This document shows, piece by piece, positions 1 through 8,579 of a stretch of 64,000 bases of DNA. Every line of letters begins with the position of its first letter. Position 1 is the stretch's first letter. Under the pieces are notes generated by a model. That model made no database searches and had not been told where the DNA came from. It saw only the letters and a list, made by a program, of their open reading frames with translations. The translations under genes were made by a program, and so were the position numbers. The stretch is from Bacillota bacterium (GTDB taxonomy: Bacteria > Bacillota > Clostridia > Acetivibrionales > DTU013), in the NCBI GenBank assembly GCA_023426125.1, contig JAFABI010000105.1:94969-158968 (forward strand), given 5' to 3'.

Positions 1-1125
1 GCGGTTCAACTGTGGGAGGTGGCTGAAGGCAAACTGGTACAATACGCTTCCGTAATGGGAATAGCCCGTCAGGTTATATCCTTTGAGATCTCCGACGGCA
101 GACAGCGCCCGGCTCCAGTCGCTCCCCTTAAGAAACCCTGTCACTTCCAGAAGCCTGTCCACAAAAACAAAGGAGCGTATATCCGAATAGCGTTTTTGGA
201 GAGTATAGACCAGAAGCAGCATAAAATAGCTGAAGGTTTTTACGGAATTGGACAAATCGCATAAGAGCCATAAATCAGGTTTGACAGGCTTTTTGTCTTT
301 TTTCATCAAGGCCAGCGGCACCCCGCCGGTAGAGCGGGAATGCGCAAAGGTTCTGCGCAGGTCGATCTGTCCCTTTCGTGCAGGCCTTCTCCGCCTCCCT
401 TTTTTTACCGCCAGCTTTTTCGCAAGCTTTTCCACCTCTACGGCCATCAGCGGCAGCATGCTCTCGTCCGCCTTGCTGAACTCCACACGCCTGGGATTGT
501 ATTTTTGCAACACATCAATCAAACATTCTTCCCCATATGCATGCACCGCCAGTTTTTCAAGTTCTTTTTCCAACAGCTTCTGCCAGTATGCAAGGGCATT
601 GGCAGCGGCAGCATGTTCGTCCCGTGACAGCCGCCCCTCCCGGAAGGCTGCCTTCAGTCTGTTGGATACTTCAAACCAGCCGCTTTCTCTTTTTATCATG
701 ACAACGGCATCTTCACCCAGGGCATCCGGGGGCAGAATGTCATAAGGCTGCGTAAGGGAAATCAGCTGTCCAAGCTGTTCAATATCCCCCTTAAAAACCG
801 CATCGGTCAAAAGGTCCACCGGCGCGCCTTTGCCAGCCCGTCCCATCCCTGTACCCATGGTGGAGGAAACCGGCCCGGCAATGCCGCTTCCGGGTTCTGT
901 GCCGGAAGCGCCGTTCATTTCAAAATACAGTTCAAGGAGCCTTTCGATATATTCTTCACCCCATTGGGCTTTTACAAGGCATGCATTTACAATGGTCCGG
1001 AAGCTGCGGCTGTCGACAGGAGCCTGAAGCTTCAGTGCCTCAATGCAGTCCAGGACTTCCGGAGTGCTTGTTGGAACGCCGGATTTCCGAAGGATTGCAG
1101 CCAGGTCAGGAATGAGGTATTCCAT
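1..1125 (-). CDS. VWA-domain protein, CoxE-like (3' end outside window)
   Basis: The reading frame is open from an ATG at 1125 to the window edge, so the C-terminus is missing and about 375 codons are seen. The central part is basic and charged. The C-terminal part seen here begins a von Willebrand A fold: a DLSNS element (the D-x-S-x-S metal-binding motif) follows LWLLC, about 290 residues in. It overlaps the stop of the MoxR ATPase gene by 20 bases, so the two are translationally coupled. MoxR ATPase plus VWA/CoxE protein pairs are a known chaperone-like module that inserts metals or remodels partner enzymes. The partner is not visible here and may lie left of the window. Confidence 0.8.
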   Translation of the reverse strand, partial: MEYLIPDLAAILRKSGVPTSTPEVLDCIEALKLQAPVDSRSFRTIVNACLVKAQWGEEYIERLLELYFEMNGASGTEPGSGIAGPVSSTMGTGMGRAGKGAPVDLLTDAVFKGDIEQLGQLISLTQPYDILPPDALGEDAVVMIKRESGWFEVSNRLKAAFREGRLSRDEHAAAANALAYWQKLLEKELEKLAVHAYGEECLIDVLQKYNPRRVEFSKADESMLPLMAVEVEKLAKKLAVKKGRRRRPARKGQIDLRRTFAHSRSTGGVPLALMKKDKKPVKPDLWLLCDLSNSVKTFSYFMLLLVYTLQKRYSDIRSFVFVDRLLEVTGFLKGSDWSRALSAVGDLKGYNLTGYSHYGSVLYQFAFSHLPQLNR

Positions 1126-2002
1126 AAGGCAGGTCCTTTCGGTAGAGTTTTTCCAGGATCGTGTCACAGTCCTCGCGGTATTTCAGAAGTACGCTGAGCG
1201 TATCGACGACAACACTGTCGTCCAGTTTCTCAACGCCCATATACGCCAGCGTATTGACCCAATCGATGACCTCGCTTACGCTGGGGCGCTTCCTCAGCTT
1301 TTCAAGCCGGAGCTGCCGGATAAAGGCCACCACCGTCTTTCCCAGCTCTTCCTTCAGTCCGGGCTGATGGAGCCTTAGAATGTCCAATTCCTTTTTTTCC
1401 TCCGGGTAATCCAGGTAAAGGTAAAGGCATCTCCTTCTCAGCGCATGGCTGAGTTCACGGGTATTGTTGCTGGTCAGAATGACGGAGGGGATGCTGCTGG
1501 CTTTGAGGGTGCCCATCTCGGGGATGGTGACCTGCCAGTCGGACAATACCTCCAGGAGGAAGCTTTCAAATTCCTGGTCGCTTTTATCCACTTCGTCAAT
1601 GAGCAGCACCGACGGCCTCTCGCTGCGGATGGATTGCAGGAGGGGGCGCTCCAGGAGGAATTCTCCCGAAAAGATATCCTTTTGTGCTTTTGCACGGCTG
1701 TTTTCGTCCGGATTCGCCGACTGTATATAGAGCAGCTGTTTCTGATAGTTCCATTCATAAAGCGCTTTGCCTTCGTCGATCCCTTCATAGCACTGGAGGC
1801 GGATCAGGCTCCGCTCAAGCACACGGCTCCAGGCTTTTGCAAGCTCGGTTTTCCCTGCCCCTGCCGGGCCTTCAATCAGCACAGGCTTGCCCAATACCGA
1901 AGACAGCTGCAAAACAAGGACTGTCCTGTCGTCCGCTATATAGCCGTGATCCCTCATCCCCTGCTGCAAATCGCCTGCGCTGTTGAAAGTATTATGTTCC
2001 AT
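1106..2002 (-). CDS. MoxR-family AAA+ ATPase
   Basis: 298 aa. Start chosen at the ATG at 2002 (MEHNTFNSAG) because an AGGAGC box lies about 10 bases upstream; a longer frame to 2137 runs through the promoter. Walker A is GPAGAGKTEL near residue 46, Walker B is LLIDEVDK near residue 130, and a sensor-1 type SNNTRELS follows. The C-terminal part is the helical lid of MoxR proteins. It is paired with the overlapping VWA gene downstream, and the two probably form an ATP-driven remodelling complex. It is transcribed from the promoter at 2055-2083. Confidence 0.88.
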   Translation of the reverse strand: MEHNTFNSAGDLQQGMRDHGYIADDRTVLVLQLSSVLGKPVLIEGPAGAGKTELAKAWSRVLERSLIRLQCYEGIDEGKALYEWNYQKQLLYIQSANPDENSRAKAQKDIFSGEFLLERPLLQSIRSERPSVLLIDEVDKSDQEFESFLLEVLSDWQVTIPEMGTLKASSIPSVILTSNNTRELSHALRRRCLYLYLDYPEEKKELDILRLHQPGLKEELGKTVVAFIRQLRLEKLRKRPSVSEVIDWVNTLAYMGVEKLDDSVVVDTLSVLLKYREDCDTILEKLYRKDLPYGIPHS

Positions 2003-2054
2003 GATGTTTTTGCTCCTATTCCATTCTCCGGGCGTTATATATACTTTATCCTTT

Positions 2055-2097
2055 ATTATATACAACATTGTCTGTTTTCTCAAACAATGTTGTATAT
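2055..2097 (-). promoter_or_regulatory. SigA-type promoter of the moxR-VWA operon overlapped by a 14-bp inverted repeat operator
   Basis: On the minus strand, -35 TTGAGA (2078-2083) and -10 TATAAT (2055-2060) are separated by exactly 17 bases. A perfect inverted repeat with arms at 2058-2071 and 2084-2097 (ATATACAACATTGT and its complement, 12-base spacer) covers the spacer and both flanks. Each arm is itself nearly symmetric (ACAA-NN-TTGT). This is the geometry of a repressor operator on a core promoter. No regulator gene is adjacent, so the protein is unknown. The right arm touches the stop codon of the upstream PHP gene. Confidence 0.7.
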
Positions 2098-3395
2098 TAA
2101 AATAACGCCCCTTCCCAGTATTTTTCTGCCAGCGCATCGGTACGCCGGCCTATTGACCTCAGGAGTTCGCCTGCATTTTCGTCACCGCACGCATAAGCCT
2201 TCATCAAACGGCCCTCTTCGAAGCAAAGCTCATCGTGCAGCGGCATATACTCTGTCACGAGGAACAATACAAAATCCGCCGCACGCTGTTCACCGTAAAT
2301 GCGAGGCAGCAGCTCGCCATGGTACTGCTCCAGCGCAACGGCCCGGCGCTCTTTTACTGCCTTAATCAGTTCGTCCCGCTCACAGGTCCTGGCCAGTACG
2401 ATCATTTTTGAGATGTTGAACCAGCTGGAATTAACGGTACCGTGGGAATCACTGCTTCCTACAAGCGGGACGGCATACCCCTCCTCACGCATTTGCTGCC
2501 ATGCGATGACCTGCATCTGGTTTTCCTCAAGGGACTGTCCGCATGTGAGCTCCAGCGCATCAAAGGGCTTTGTTTTGATCAAATACCGGTACATATCGCG
2601 CCGTATGTGATAGGCATTGTCCTGGATCCAGCACGGATGAGCCATGATGGACATCCCGTTTGCTTCCCGTATGGCACGGTAGACCCATAAAAGGGATGCA
2701 TACTCCCGTTGGTTGAGGCCTTCCGGGATCGAAAGCGTCTTTTCGATCTCGTCGACCTCACGCTCATAGCGGGCCGGATCGTTCCTGATGCGTCCGTTTA
2801 CGCTGTAATCTCCACCGAAATGGACAGTGTGGCAGTTGTTTTCCGGCGGATGGACTTCCTCACCCGGAAACAGGCAGAAGGATAAGTCCAGATTTCCGTA
2901 GGTCCTGATTGCCTCGACAGACGGCTCATAGCAGTGATGGTCTGTTATCGATAAAAAATCAAAACCCGCCTTACGGTAGTTTGCAGCCACAATGTCAGGT
3001 GATTCCACACCGTCTGAGTGACAGGTATGGCAGTGCATATCTCCTCGATAGGGGCGCAGCAGGAAAAAATCGTGTTCAAGCGCATAAACACGCAGATCGC
3101 AGCGTTCATGCCACCTGCCGTCCTTCTCTTCGCGTACAAGGATTACATACTGCTGCTCGGATGTGAAATGGAAGGTAAACCGCAAAGCTCCATTGACTGT
3201 TTTTGCCGGAACCGTGGGAGAGTCCTCTTCTTTCACGTCAAGAAGGGTCTCGTTCATAGCAATGATTTTAACCTCGTAGTTCACATGCTCATTGAAGGCC
3301 ACATGCTTGCTGAGCGGTTTGATGGTTATATGTACAGGGTTCTTTGTACACAGGACCTTCGGATAGATATCGTAATATTCGAGTGCTGTTTTCAT
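2097..3395 (-). CDS. PHP-domain metal-dependent hydrolase, CehA/McbA-like
   Basis: 432 aa. After an N-terminal beta-rich domain of about 125 residues comes a PHP fold with its usual metal ligands: RGDMHCHTCHSDG, SITDHH, GEEVHPP, MAHPCW and GSSDSHG. The order and spacing match the CehA/McbA group, which contains carbaryl esterase and many phosphoesterase-like proteins. There is no signal peptide, so it should be cytoplasmic. It is the last gene of a run that includes a CUT1 ABC transporter and an MFS carrier, so it probably cleaves the imported compound (a phosphodiester or ester is an inference). The start has an AAGGA box 9 bases upstream. Confidence 0.82.
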   Translation of the reverse strand: MKTALEYYDIYPKVLCTKNPVHITIKPLSKHVAFNEHVNYEVKIIAMNETLLDVKEEDSPTVPAKTVNGALRFTFHFTSEQQYVILVREEKDGRWHERCDLRVYALEHDFFLLRPYRGDMHCHTCHSDGVESPDIVAANYRKAGFDFLSITDHHCYEPSVEAIRTYGNLDLSFCLFPGEEVHPPENNCHTVHFGGDYSVNGRIRNDPARYEREVDEIEKTLSIPEGLNQREYASLLWVYRAIREANGMSIMAHPCWIQDNAYHIRRDMYRYLIKTKPFDALELTCGQSLEENQMQVIAWQQMREEGYAVPLVGSSDSHGTVNSSWFNISKMIVLARTCERDELIKAVKERRAVALEQYHGELLPRIYGEQRAADFVLFLVTEYMPLHDELCFEEGRLMKAYACGDENAGELLRSIGRRTDALAEKYWEGALF

Positions 3396-3727
3396 ATGGA
3401 TAATCCTTTCTTAATTTAATGCGTTGTGTTAGCTGCTGTAACTGCTTTGTTTGTCATTGCTGTGAAAAAGCTTGATGAATGGGGCCATTTGGACGTAAGG
3501 CATTCAGTGTAGGGGCGGCCATTGGCCGTCCGGATAGCTGTTTGACGTAGATAGCATTTGCGGACGCGCAATGCGCGCCCCTACACTTTTTCATACTTAA
3601 GTGTGCCGTATGCGGCAATCTCCTATTGATTTAAAGTAATGCTTCTGAATCAGGTTGAGATTGCCGCGCTCCACTCCGTTACGCTCGCAATGACACAGAC
3701 CAACCAGCACAACGGGTTGCTTCAAAG
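3396..3727. other. Intergenic region with two repeat-like palindromic stretches
   Basis: This 330-base gap between the MFS and PHP genes holds an 82-base imperfect inverted repeat (listed separately) and, near 3655-3705, a segment ending TCGCAATGACA that resembles widespread intergenic repeats. A related ending (CTCGCAATGACA) recurs near 24121. No open reading frame of note, no RNA gene and no clear terminator were seen. The gap may separate the PHP gene from the transporter transcript. Confidence 0.5.
3506..3587. repeat. Imperfect inverted repeat, REP/MITE-like
   Basis: The outer arms read AGTGTAGGGGCG and its exact complement CGCCCCTACACT. Inside them come CATTG/CAATG and CGTCCG/CGGACG pairs around a spacer of roughly 25 bases. 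The structure is symmetric enough to form one long hairpin, lacks a T-run, and resembles short non-coding palindromic elements common between bacterial genes. Confidence 0.6.
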
Positions 3728-4996
3728 TTAATCTTTATAGATATCGCTGCGAAACGCGCCCCATCTGCGTACCGCAAACATGCAGCACACCGCGCCGAGA
3801 GCGGCAATGGCCAACCAACTGCCGCGTACGCCATTCCAGCTGAGTACCTCCGCTGTTCTGCCGAATAAAACACTGGCTAGTGCACTGCCTACGTATGTCG
3901 TGGCATTGAGTACGCCAGATACCGTCGAGACAGATCCGGATCTTTGAAAATGAATGGGAACAAGGCTGATGAAGGCAGTATTCACTGCTGTCATTGCTGA
4001 GGTAACTGCGGCAAAGATCAGTATCGAGCCAAACACGGACCAATCACCAAAAAGGATCATGCATAGGATCGCCGCAAGTGCAGCCGCAAAAAAGCATAGG
4101 GCGATTTTAGCCTCGTTGCGGAACAGCAGCCTGTTCCAGCGGTTTGCAAGGTACACACCCGTCAGATTAACAACAGGCAGGGCCGTAGTGAGGGCGACGG
4201 AAATGAAAGGTTCAATAGAAAACCTTTCGACGAGGTAGGTAGGAATCCATGTAATGAGACCGTCCTTCAGTATTCCATGCAGGCACGCGGCGACAATCAG
4301 CCATCCAAGTCCGGACGCAGCCAGCAAGCGCAAACGGAAGGGATCACGATGTGTACGGCTGTCCGGAGCCTGCCCGTTTGACACTTCCAACTCGCCATGC
4401 TGATCGGCGTAACGTTCAAGGGAACGGATGCCGGCATACCACAGAATGGCTATGGCCAGCAGCCACACAGCCGCACCCCAGAAGCACGGCTTCCAGCCGC
4501 CGATACGGATCATCACCGCACTTGACACATAGGCGCAAAGCATTCCAACCGGGCCTGTTGTTGACAAAAGCACGATGATCCTCACACACTGGACGCCGGT
4601 AGTACGGTCGGCAATCAGGCGCGCCATTGGCGACCAGATGAAGGACTGCGCAACACCGTTAAAAAACCACAAAACTGTCATCATGCTTGTATTCGGCGCC
4701 AAAGGAAACAGCAGGTTCGCCGCTGCTGAGCCTGCAAGTCCGCCAAGAACCAGTAAAGACGGAGAAAAACGGTCGCCAAGGATGCCGCTGACAATCTGCC
4801 CCAGCCCATAAGACAGGAAAAACGCTGCTGCAACGCCGCCCAGCTCTGTCTTGCCGAAGCCCTCGTTCGTTATCATCTCGCTCATACTGGCCGAAAAGTT
4901 CAACCGTCCAAGATAGATGGAAAAATAGGTGATCCATGTGATGAAGAATAACAGCCGTACACTATGTTCGCCGGGCAGCTTACGAATTTGTTTCAT
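3728..4996 (-). CDS. MFS transporter, OPA-like (organophosphate/sugar antiporter type)
   Basis: 422 aa with about 12 hydrophobic segments. The first helix contains YFSIYLGRLNFS, which resembles the conserved start of the OPA group (GlpT/UhpT relatives), and loop 2-3 has the MFS motif GDRFSPS. It lies between the CUT1 solute-binding protein gene and the PHP hydrolase on the same strand, so it probably handles the same or a derived substrate. A terminator-like hairpin (5119-5150) sits upstream of it, so it may be partly uncoupled from the transporter genes. The substrate cannot be read from sequence. Confidence 0.8.
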   Translation of the reverse strand: MKQIRKLPGEHSVRLLFFITWITYFSIYLGRLNFSASMSEMITNEGFGKTELGGVAAAFFLSYGLGQIVSGILGDRFSPSLLVLGGLAGSAAANLLFPLAPNTSMMTVLWFFNGVAQSFIWSPMARLIADRTTGVQCVRIIVLLSTTGPVGMLCAYVSSAVMIRIGGWKPCFWGAAVWLLAIAILWYAGIRSLERYADQHGELEVSNGQAPDSRTHRDPFRLRLLAASGLGWLIVAACLHGILKDGLITWIPTYLVERFSIEPFISVALTTALPVVNLTGVYLANRWNRLLFRNEAKIALCFFAAALAAILCMILFGDWSVFGSILIFAAVTSAMTAVNTAFISLVPIHFQRSGSVSTVSGVLNATTYVGSALASVLFGRTAEVLSWNGVRGSWLAIAALGAVCCMFAVRRWGAFRSDIYKD

Positions 4997-5113
4997 GATG
5001 TTTGGACCTTTCCAGGTTCGGACGATGTTAGCGCGGCAGCATATCCAGCCGCAATCAAAAGTTCAGGGCATCAAGCCCCTTTCGCTTTTCGCCAGCTTCG
5101 GCTTTGGCCGAAT

Positions 5114-5150
5114 GATTCTAAAAAGCCGATGACAGGTTGTCATCGGCTTT
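5114..5150 (-). terminator. Rho-independent terminator after the solute-binding protein gene
   Basis: A 12-bp perfect stem AAAGCCGATGAC (5122-5133) pairs with 5139-5150 around a 5-base loop and is followed on the minus strand by a run of five T. It lies about 45 bases past the stop at 5197, and would attenuate transcription into the MFS gene. Confidence 0.8.
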
Positions 5151-5196
5151 CGTGAAACCTATTTCCGGTGCTGGTTTTACAGAAAAAGGATGCCGG

Positions 5197-6555
5197 TTAT
5201 TCCGCACTGTCGCCGCCATTCGCCCAGTATTCATCGAGTGCGGCCTGTGCGATTTCCTTCGCTTTATGCAGCGCTTCAGCGGCAGGTTTGTTTTCAATCT
5301 CGATCAGATCGCATGCGTCTCCAAGGGCCTGCTCAACCTTGCCGGTAGGATCATACCATTTCTTGCGGCCGATCTCGGCTTGTTGAATGGGCACAAGCGC
5401 CTGCGGGTGGGTATTGAGATATTCGCGGAATTTGGGGTCTTCCTTGACTGAACTGCGTACGGGAACGTAACCGGTCTTCATGGCAAACTCTTTGGTCGCC
5501 GTCTGGTTCAGATAGGTAATCCACCGGAACGCAGCAGATTTTTGCTCAGCCGGAGCTTTTGACACAATTGCAACGGTAATGGGATCAACATAAGGACGGG
5601 GCGGATTACTGCCAAAACCAGGTTGAATATGCGCCGCAATAATGCTGAAATCCAGGTCTCCCTGGTCGCCGCTGGAGCCGACATAACCGCCGGCGCGTCC
5701 CTGCATCACGTCGTCTATGGTTTTGTACCAGTACTCCCAGCCTTCACCGCCGAAATGGATACCCATGATCTTTTCCTCATTGATCCACTTGCGTGCGGAT
5801 TCCATTGCCTCGATGGCAGCATCGCTGTCAAAGGTAACCGTCTTTGAGTCGGCACTTACAATATCAGCGCCGTTGCTGCACGCCATGTCAAGCAGACAGT
5901 CCATGCCGTACATGGGCTCGAAGCCATAATAGCCTTCGACGTCTTTATATATTTCTTTTAGCTTGCGGGCTGCATCGGCTACATTCTGCCAGGTAGAAAA
6001 CACCTGGTCCGGATCGAGTCCGGCTTTCTCGAACATGTCCTTCCGGTAGTAAATTACTTGCGTAGTGCCCCATACGGGCAGGCTGTATACATCTCCTTTG
6101 TCGTTCCTGCAGTACTCATAGAACGATTTGATGATGTCGGCTTCATTAAAGCCGGCATCCGCTGCGATATAGTCGTTCAACCGCTCTATCACACTTTTTT
6201 TATAAAAAGTCGTAGGCAGCTGATGGGCGGACAAAAAGCTGGCCGGAACCTCGCCGGAAGCAACGGCAGCCTGCAGCATCTTGCCGGTCTCATCATAATT
6301 AGCCTGTCTGACGCCCTTTACAGCAACTTCATTCTGTGAGGCGTTGAATTCTTCAATGGTGGCCTCCATCGTCTCACCGAGTGAACCGCCGAGTCCATAC
6401 CAGAACTCGATATCTACTTTTTTAGCTTCAGCTTTTGTGCTTGGTTCAACAGCTGTCCGGGATTCGCCCGGCGGACTCGATTTGCCGGAGCATGCAGCTG
6501 TACTCAGAGCTGTAAGGGCTGCCATGACAATTAATACGATTCTTCTTTTCAACAT
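5197..6555 (-). CDS. ABC transporter substrate-binding lipoprotein, CUT1/UgpB-like
   Basis: 452 aa. The N-terminus is a lipoprotein signal with lipobox STAACSG (Cys at about 22), then a Ser/Pro/Glu linker. The mature part has the family-1 solute-binding fold: WYGLGGS near the start, YRKDMFEKAGLDP in the middle and a C-terminal helical lobe. Start ATG at 6555 follows an AGGAGG box by about 10 bases. It is encoded with two CUT1 permeases just upstream; no ATPase is in this operon, so a shared MsmX-type ATPase is likely. Substrate may be a sugar, polyol or glycerophosphoryl compound. Confidence 0.88.
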   Translation of the reverse strand: MLKRRIVLIVMAALTALSTAACSGKSSPPGESRTAVEPSTKAEAKKVDIEFWYGLGGSLGETMEATIEEFNASQNEVAVKGVRQANYDETGKMLQAAVASGEVPASFLSAHQLPTTFYKKSVIERLNDYIAADAGFNEADIIKSFYEYCRNDKGDVYSLPVWGTTQVIYYRKDMFEKAGLDPDQVFSTWQNVADAARKLKEIYKDVEGYYGFEPMYGMDCLLDMACSNGADIVSADSKTVTFDSDAAIEAMESARKWINEEKIMGIHFGGEGWEYWYKTIDDVMQGRAGGYVGSSGDQGDLDFSIIAAHIQPGFGSNPPRPYVDPITVAIVSKAPAEQKSAAFRWITYLNQTATKEFAMKTGYVPVRSSVKEDPKFREYLNTHPQALVPIQQAEIGRKKWYDPTGKVEQALGDACDLIEIENKPAAEALHKAKEIAQAALDEYWANGGDSAE

Positions 6556-6594
6556 TGTCTGTTTTCCTCCTTGTTTTTTAATGAATTTATTATC

Positions 6595-7443
6595 TTATTC
6601 CTTCACGGCCGTGTCGTTGGTAATTCCGTTCAAAATCCAACGCTCGCCCATCAGGAACAATAATAACAATGGAAATACGGTAACACAGCATGCCGCCATG
6701 ATGGCACCCCATTTCAATCCGTAAGCGCCCTCCCCGGTGAAGAATGACTGCAAGCCCATGCTGATAAGGAATTTTGCCTTATCGCGCAGCAGTAATGAAG
6801 GCCACAGGTAACTGTTATAACCTCCCAGGAAGGACAGCAGGCCCAGCGTAACGACAGAAGAAGACGACATCGGTGTAACGATCTTCCACAGGGTCTTCCA
6901 GTGACCCGCGCCGTCGATGCGCGCCGCCTCCAGAATGCCGGAATTGATCTGTAAAAACGCTGTGCGAAAGAAAAATATATTGAAAATACTGGCGCAGCAA
7001 GACAGAATATAGCCGGCGTGTGTGTCGATCAAGCCCATTTTTGAGATGATGACGTATGCGGGGACATAGGTAGTGGTGGCCGGCATTATGTATGTGACCA
7101 TGACAAGTATGAACAGCGCATTCTTACCTTTTATCCGAATGTTCGTAAGCGCATAGGCAAACATCATGGAATTGACAAGAATGATTACCGTTATAATCAA
7201 CGCCGTGTAGGAGCTGTTCCACATATAGCGGAAGAACATTCCGTTTACAAGGGCATCCGCATAATTTTGCCACTGTGCGACGGCCGGTAAAATCCTGGGC
7301 GGTATCTGCCAGATTTCATCTTTTGTTTTCATGGAGTTAGTGATCATCCACAGAAACGGGAATGCTACGATAAAACTTGCAAAAATCAAGGGAAGATGGA
7401 CAAGGTCTTGATAGAAATTCAAAAGTTTATTACGTTTTATCAT
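6595..7443 (-). CDS. CUT1 ABC transporter permease, MalG-like
   Basis: 282 aa from the third of three consecutive ATG codons. The GAGGAGG box ends 1 base before the first ATG, so the third (7443) has the normal spacing of about 7. Six membrane segments are visible, and the EAA loop reads EAARIDGAGHWKTLWKI near residue 185, which docks the ATPase. It is separated by only a few bases from the MalF-like permease gene upstream and forms the membrane heterodimer with it. Confidence 0.9.
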   Translation of the reverse strand: MIKRNKLLNFYQDLVHLPLIFASFIVAFPFLWMITNSMKTKDEIWQIPPRILPAVAQWQNYADALVNGMFFRYMWNSSYTALIITVIILVNSMMFAYALTNIRIKGKNALFILVMVTYIMPATTTYVPAYVIISKMGLIDTHAGYILSCCASIFNIFFFRTAFLQINSGILEAARIDGAGHWKTLWKIVTPMSSSSVVTLGLLSFLGGYNSYLWPSLLLRDKAKFLISMGLQSFFTGEGAYGLKWGAIMAACCVTVFPLLLLFLMGERWILNGITNDTAVKE

Positions 7444-7455
7444 CATCATTCCTCC

Positions 7456-8346
7456 TCAGTTGTAATGAACAATCTTCTTCGCCGCAGCTGTTTCGATAAC
7501 AGAGAGGATCACTGTGATTATAACCAGCACGACTGCGACTGCGGATGCCTTCCCTGTATTAAAGTTCTGAAAGGATTCCTGATAGTAATAGTACAGCAAT
7601 GTACGCGTAGCACCGGCAGGGCCTCCCTGTGTAAGAACTCTGATCTGGTCGTACGCCTGAAGGGAACCGATGGTGGACATGATGACAAGGAAGAACGTCG
7701 TTGGAGAAATCATGGGGATCGTGATCTTCATGAAGCGGTTCACACCGCTGGCACCATCAATTGTCGCTGCCTCAAGCAGACTCTGGGGAACCTTGTTAAT
7801 GGCGTCCATGTAGAAGACCATGGTCCATCCGATGGATTTCCATACAGTCACAATAATAACCGAAAGCATCGCCGTACGGGTGCTTTGGGTCCATTGCAGC
7901 CCGGGCAGGCCAAACAGGCCCAGCAGATAGTTAAGAATACCGACGCGGGGCTCGAAAATCCAGGACCATACAACGCTCACCGCAACCATCGGCGTTACAT
8001 ACGGGGCAAAAATGATCGTACGATAGAAGCTGACTCCGCGGCGCGCAGAGTTCATTGCCATGGCAATAAGCAAACCCAGGACGATAGAAGGCACGGTGCT
8101 GCCCACTGCAAAAACCAGCGTATGCATTAATACAAGGTGAAAGTTCGGCGCATTAAGCAGGCTGATATAGTTTCTGACTCCAACGAATTTGATAACCGGA
8201 GACATCATATCCCAACTGGTAAAGCTGATTATTCCCGAACACAGGACGGGGATTATCCAAAAAACAGCGATGGGAACGAGTGCAGGCAGAACGAAAAAAA
8301 TACCGGTCAGGTTCTCCTTCAGCATGTACTTGTTTTTTATTGTCAC
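7456..8346 (-). CDS. CUT1 ABC transporter permease, MalF-like
   Basis: 296 aa. The protein has a cytoplasmic N-terminus and six membrane helices, and its EAA loop is EAATIDGASGVNRFMKI near residue 195. It is the first gene of the minus-strand transporter run and faces a divergent sensor kinase gene; the intervening 230 bases carry direct repeats that look like an AraC-type operator. With the MalG-like permease and the UgpB-like lipoprotein it makes a complete importer minus its ATPase. Confidence 0.9.
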   Translation of the reverse strand: MTIKNKYMLKENLTGIFFVLPALVPIAVFWIIPVLCSGIISFTSWDMMSPVIKFVGVRNYISLLNAPNFHLVLMHTLVFAVGSTVPSIVLGLLIAMAMNSARRGVSFYRTIIFAPYVTPMVAVSVVWSWIFEPRVGILNYLLGLFGLPGLQWTQSTRTAMLSVIIVTVWKSIGWTMVFYMDAINKVPQSLLEAATIDGASGVNRFMKITIPMISPTTFFLVIMSTIGSLQAYDQIRVLTQGGPAGATRTLLYYYYQESFQNFNTGKASAVAVVLVIITVILSVIETAAAKKIVHYN

Positions 8347-8431
8347 GTTATAACCGCCTTTCTTCAGCGCTATGGGCGAAGGACTTTCTATTTTGCAGAT
8401 TTAATTATAGCATTGGGCATTCTGTGAAAAC

Positions 8432-8464
8432 ATATCATGATTTGTTCGTATATATCATAGTTTG
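8432..8464 (-). promoter_or_regulatory. Two 13-bp direct repeats 20 bp apart, probable AraC-type (YesN) operator
   Basis: ATATCATgaTTTG at 8432-8444 and ATATCATagTTTG at 8452-8464 match at 11 of 13 positions and start exactly 20 bases apart, about two helical turns. Paired direct repeats with this phasing are typical of AraC-family operators. They lie about 85-120 bases upstream of the permease ATG and next to the YesM/YesN genes, so the response regulator is the obvious candidate to bind them and activate the transporter. Confidence 0.55.
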
Positions 8465-8579
8465 AGCTTTTAGTGAAAATGGGGCATAAACAATTCCCTA
8501 TCCTTTCTTTCTATATTATAATTATATCAATGATGCAAACAACCTTTGGTTGATTCTTATTCTGTTTGGAGTTGTACTT

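Noticed and set aside
2063..2079. The 17-mer CAACATTGTCTGTTTTC also occurs at 6550-6566.
   Set aside because: At 6550 it spans the start codon and sits beside the RBS of the lipoprotein gene with no palindrome; a shared regulator is possible but chance is equally likely.
1445..2365. A long plus-strand open frame across the MoxR and PHP genes.
   Set aside because: It is a shadow of the minus-strand MoxR/PHP genes, with no RBS or recognisable domain.
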